From the NCBI GenBank assembly GCA_937916085.1, contig CALGGO010000040.1, forward strand, positions 1 through 22,837: a stretch of DNA of 22,837 nucleotides. Direction: 5' to 3'. A model generated the notes under the pieces. The model worked only from the letters and a program-made list of their open reading frames with translations. It was not told the DNA's origin and did no database searches. Positions 20,665 to 22,837 of the stretch are shown in pieces; positions within the stretch are counted from its first letter, which is position 1; each line of letters starts with the position of its first letter. The position numbers and the translations under genes are program-made. Origin of the DNA: an uncultured Prevotellaceae bacterium (GTDB lineage: Bacteria; Bacteroidota; Bacteroidia; Bacteroidales; Muribaculaceae).

Positions 20665-21027
20665 ATGGCAAATTTAGTTTTAGCATCTAAGAGAGAGTTA
20701 AAGAGCGGCATGTTTTGGCACGTTTACCGCAGTGAGAACAACAACAAGAGCGAGGAGTTTTACTTCGCCAACCCCCTCAAGGCGTTGCGTTACGCCTTCA
20801 TCCTGCGCTCACGTCACAATGCCATTATCCCTAAGGGAGTCTATGGCAAGCCGATGGCAGACGTGAAGGCAAGCAAGCCCGAGAGCACCGAACCCGCCAC
20901 CGCACCGGTGGAGAGCACCGCCCAAGAGAGCGCACCGGCACAAGCCGAGAGCGCACCCAAGAAGAAAGGCGCACGCAAGCGCACCGCCAAGAAAGCGAAC
21001 ACCGAACCAAACACCGAGAGCAAGTAA
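20665..21027 (+). CDS. Unrecognised small protein with a Lys/Ala-rich tail
   Basis: 120 residues. The N-terminal 55 (LVLASKRELKSGMFWHVYRSENNNKSEEFYFANPLKALRYAFILRSRH) look folded, and NPLKALRYAFILR is a likely helix. The rest is low complexity: repeated Glu-Ser-Thr-Ala-Pro units (PESTEPATAPVESTAQESAP), then PKKKGARKRTAKKAN. The basic end resembles nucleic-acid-binding tails of H1/HU-like proteins. The function is unknown. A hairpin leader follows before the next gene. Confidence 0.65.
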   Translation: MANLVLASKRELKSGMFWHVYRSENNNKSEEFYFANPLKALRYAFILRSRHNAIIPKGVYGKPMADVKASKPESTEPATAPVESTAQESAPAQAESAPKKKGARKRTAKKANTEPNTESK

Positions 21028-21042
21028 CAATATTGTCTAACG

Positions 21043-21078
21043 AGGTGGGGAGAAGATCCCCACCTTACAAAGAAACCC
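21043..21078 (+). promoter_or_regulatory. Hairpin leader 1 (stem plus CAAAGAAACCC)
   Basis: AGGTGGGGA (21043-21051), loop GAAGA, TCCCCACCT (21057-21065), then TACAAAGAAACCC. It lies 22 bases before ATG 21088. The same arrangement, with a different but paired stem, precedes the next gene. It is not followed by a T run. Confidence 0.7.
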
Positions 21079-21087
21079 TTTTCAACT

Positions 21088-21360
21088 ATGGTACAAATCA
21101 ATGATTTTGAGTGGAAGGATGGCAGCAAGCTGCCCGAGTGCAGTCTGACACATCTAGGCATCGAGACAAGCCACGAAGTAATCGCAGTCATCGAGGACAA
21201 CGGCTACCGCAGTACTCTCGTACTGCAATACCATCTGCGCCGAGGATGGGAGTACGCTAACGGAGTGGAGCTGAAGGCAGTCTTCAAGGATGCAGTTATT
21301 TTGCAGTGGTCCTATATCCCTAGACCCGTGCAACGATGGCAAGAGAGTTTTAACGAGTAA
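21088..21360 (+). CDS. Unrecognised 90-residue protein
   Basis: MVQINDFEWKDGSKLPEC, then a regular beta/alpha pattern: EVIAVIEDNGYRSTLVLQYHLRRGWEYANG and AVFKDAVILQWSYIPRP. It looks like a compact folded domain, with several Trp and Tyr. No family was recognised. It is expressed behind hairpin leader 1. Confidence 0.65.
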   Translation: MVQINDFEWKDGSKLPECSLTHLGIETSHEVIAVIEDNGYRSTLVLQYHLRRGWEYANGVELKAVFKDAVILQWSYIPRPVQRWQESFNE

Positions 21361-21368
21361 TTAACCCC

Positions 21369-21406
21369 GAGGTGGGCGAACCTTCGCCCACCTCTCAAAG
21401 AAACCC
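21369..21406 (+). promoter_or_regulatory. Hairpin leader 2 (stem plus CAAAGAAACCC)
   Basis: GAGGTGGGCGA (21369-21379), loop ACCT, TCGCCCACCTC (21384-21394), a perfect 11-bp stem, then TCAAAGAAACCC and ATG 21413 after 6 more bases. Compared with leader 1 the stem changes on both arms so that pairing is kept, and the tail is unchanged. Confidence 0.7.
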
Positions 21407-21412
21407 GAGACT

Positions 21413-21646
21413 ATGATTTACCACAAGATGACCGACCGAGACCTGGAGAGACTGCAGAGCCTGGCAGTGGAGGCCGCCCTTATAGTGCAGGACTATAGAC
21501 CAGCTGGAACCGACACTATAGAGTGGATGGCGCAGTGTGACCAGTACCGAGAACTGGCGATGATGGGCAGCTACTGCCTTCTTGAACTCACGACACGAAA
21601 CAAGGAGAAATCCCCGGCAACCTCTCAGTTTCCGTGTTTTGAATAA
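21413..21646 (+). CDS. Unrecognised 77-residue protein
   Basis: MIYHKMTDRDLERLQSLAVE and then a mostly helical chain (LIVQDYRPAGTDTIEWMAQCDQYRELAMMGSYCLLELTTRN). The end, KEKSPATSQFPCFE, looks less regular and may be an extension after a disrupted stop. Last of the four small same-strand genes. No family recognised. Confidence 0.55.
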   Translation: MIYHKMTDRDLERLQSLAVEAALIVQDYRPAGTDTIEWMAQCDQYRELAMMGSYCLLELTTRNKEKSPATSQFPCFE

Positions 21647-21844
21647 TACTTTCCTCTTCGAGCTGTCGGCTCAAACTGGCTTTCATTTCCGCCCATGTCA
21701 CTGGTTAATTTGCAGACGGGGTATAATCCACCACCATAGTCACGGGGACAGGTACTTAGGTATGAAGGCTGCTATGACTCAGGCACCTGTCCCCACGGCT
21801 ATCGTTGCTGGCAAAGTTCTTCGCACTATCAAACACGCTGCCAC
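21647..21844. other. Gene-free stretch with a REP-like palindrome
   Basis: GGGGACAGGT (21744-21753) pairs with ACCTGTCCCC (21785-21794) around a 31-base loop. The core GGGGACAGGT-type palindrome is recalled as common in dispersed REP-like elements. A short frame from 21762 (MKAAMTQAPVP...) runs through it to a TAG that overlaps the CotH gene stop, and is not trusted. Confidence 0.5.
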
Positions 21845-22837
21845 TTAGTTCAGGTAATCATCAACAGCATTGTTGCGTGAAGTGACTTGATTCTTCATGT
21901 TTTGGATATTACTTTCGAATTGTCCCGGCATAAGATAAGTGTAGCCTTGCCGTTCCGCTGTGGCGTATGGCCTGATAATGGACGCCCAACTGTCGTATTT
22001 CGCTTGCATTGTAGATGGCACGAAGCATTCGTCGCAAAATTTACGTAGATATTGTTTATACGTGCTCTTGTATTCGCTGTCGTTCATCAAATAATAAATG
22101 AACGGCCATCTGTTTGTAACCTCCGTCAGGTCAAGTGACAATGCCGTGTGGTTACCGACACCGTCGTTGAATGCTTCGTTGCTGTCCCACGGAATCCAAG
22201 TCAAGACTCCGTTGCCCTCACCGTCATAAAGATAGTAGTTGTGAGTCATATTGCCGTAGGTGTCCCAATTTTGCATCACAGTGTTGGCGGCGAGCCATTT
22301 CAGGAAGATGTCGACATTGAATACGGATTCCAATTGTGTGCGCCAAGCCTCCCTGTCGGAGTTCATCAGCTCGGTGTTGTTAATGGCATTATACAAAGCC
22401 TCTGCATCGCTGCAATCGACAACATCCTCATTGGTTTTCTTATATGTGTACATATCGGCTGCAGAGTAGCTTCCGAGTTCAAACGTGGCTATGTCACTCT
22501 CTGGTTTGTACAGGTTCCCTTTGCTTGACGAGAAGAATGTCTTGTTCTTTATCAATGTGTTATCGACTTCTTCCACCATGGTGTAGAGACCGAAGTACTG
22601 TGGGCCGTTGCCATCTCCATTGTCTATGTAAACCTCATAGTATGACGTACAAGCGGCAGGCACGCCGAAAGACCTGAAAAGGTCGGCGGCCATTTTTTCG
22701 TGGAGAAACGACCCATCGTTATAGTTGTTGTTAAGGTTAAGTTGTTTGAAGCCATAAAACCGCTGATTCTGATACTCATCGGGCATTTCCTCTTCAAACT
22801 CATCAAAATCCAGTTTCAACGACAGTTTGCCATTGCC
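21845..22837 (-). CDS. CotH-family kinase-like protein (partial, N-terminus outside window)
   Basis: 330 codons with no start in the window; the frame is open to the right edge (GNGKLSLKLDFDEFEEEMP...). CotH features: FYGFKQLNLNNNYNDGSFLHEKMAADLFRSFGVPA, then YYEVYIDNG..YFGLYTMVEEVDN, NWDTYGNMTHNYYLYD and LTWIPWDSNEAF. The last contains the Asp seen in the CotH kinase-like active site. Bacterial CotH proteins phosphorylate other proteins (spore coat in Bacillus); in gut anaerobes they are secreted and often linked to fibre-binding proteins. The C-terminus (SRNNAVDDYLN) ends without a sorting domain. Confidence 0.85.
   Translation of the reverse strand, partial: GNGKLSLKLDFDEFEEEMPDEYQNQRFYGFKQLNLNNNYNDGSFLHEKMAADLFRSFGVPAACTSYYEVYIDNGDGNGPQYFGLYTMVEEVDNTLIKNKTFFSSSKGNLYKPESDIATFELGSYSAADMYTYKKTNEDVVDCSDAEALYNAINNTELMNSDREAWRTQLESVFNVDIFLKWLAANTVMQNWDTYGNMTHNYYLYDGEGNGVLTWIPWDSNEAFNDGVGNHTALSLDLTEVTNRWPFIYYLMNDSEYKSTYKQYLRKFCDECFVPSTMQAKYDSWASIIRPYATAERQGYTYLMPGQFESNIQNMKNQVTSRNNAVDDYLN

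Noticed and set aside
21582..21848. 88-codon plus frame ending at the CotH stop
   Set aside because: Overlaps the preceding small gene in another frame and passes through the REP-like palindrome; no recognisable domain.
1..22837. tRNA or rRNA genes
   Set aside because: No cloverleaf with a conserved T-arm GTTC and CCA-side pairing, and no rRNA-like segments, were noticed on either strand by eye.

Overview
The window looks like a chromosome segment from a gut-type Bacteroidales bacterium (Bacteroidetes), perhaps near Muribaculaceae or Prevotellaceae. This rests on the gene content (acpP-fabF-rnc order, Bacteroidetes-type HU, a 30-residue AURKAIP1/COX24-like protein, a split LysO exporter, lipoproteins with an acidic tail after the lipid cysteine) and on many promoters with the Bacteroidetes -7 box TAnnTTTG. 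The species is not identified.

Positions 1-13100 are mostly housekeeping. In order: the 3' end of a probable thymidylate synthase; rlmN (-); a secreted esterase and a MATE exporter (+); an LpxH-like phosphatase and a SufT/DUF59 protein (-); HU, the 30-residue basic protein and RNase G (+); a two-gene LysO lysine exporter (-) divergent from a C_GCAxxG_C_C protein (+); then acpP-fabF-rnc (+). Three short tandem-repeat families (7, 10 and 9 bp units) sit just behind stop codons or terminators. The first codons of rnc contain a perfect 15-bp inverted repeat followed by five T.

Positions 13100-19800 are accessory: a small lipoprotein, an outer-membrane barrel protein, a TfoX-like plus GNAT pair, an EcsC-like membrane protein, and a toxin-antitoxin operon with matching palindromes on both sides of its promoter and a 15-codon upstream reading frame overlapping the toxin start. 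The 3' end of the antitoxin is repeated 1.6 kb downstream. Between the two copies lie a nucleoside hydrolase-like lipoprotein and the decayed 3' end of an AlkZ-like gene. The repeat keeps its reading frame past a TAG stop present in both copies.

Positions 19800-21850 form a cassette of small unrecognised genes, probably the remains of a mobile element. Two of these genes are preceded by near-identical hairpin leaders whose stems differ by compensating bases, and one gene appears frameshifted. A REP-like palindrome separates this cassette from a CotH-family gene (-) that runs off the right edge.

The candidates most worth testing are the twin covarying hairpin leaders, the hairpin inside rnc, and the conserved frame behind the antitoxin stop. 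All calls come from reading the sequence and from recalled family features; no database search was run.
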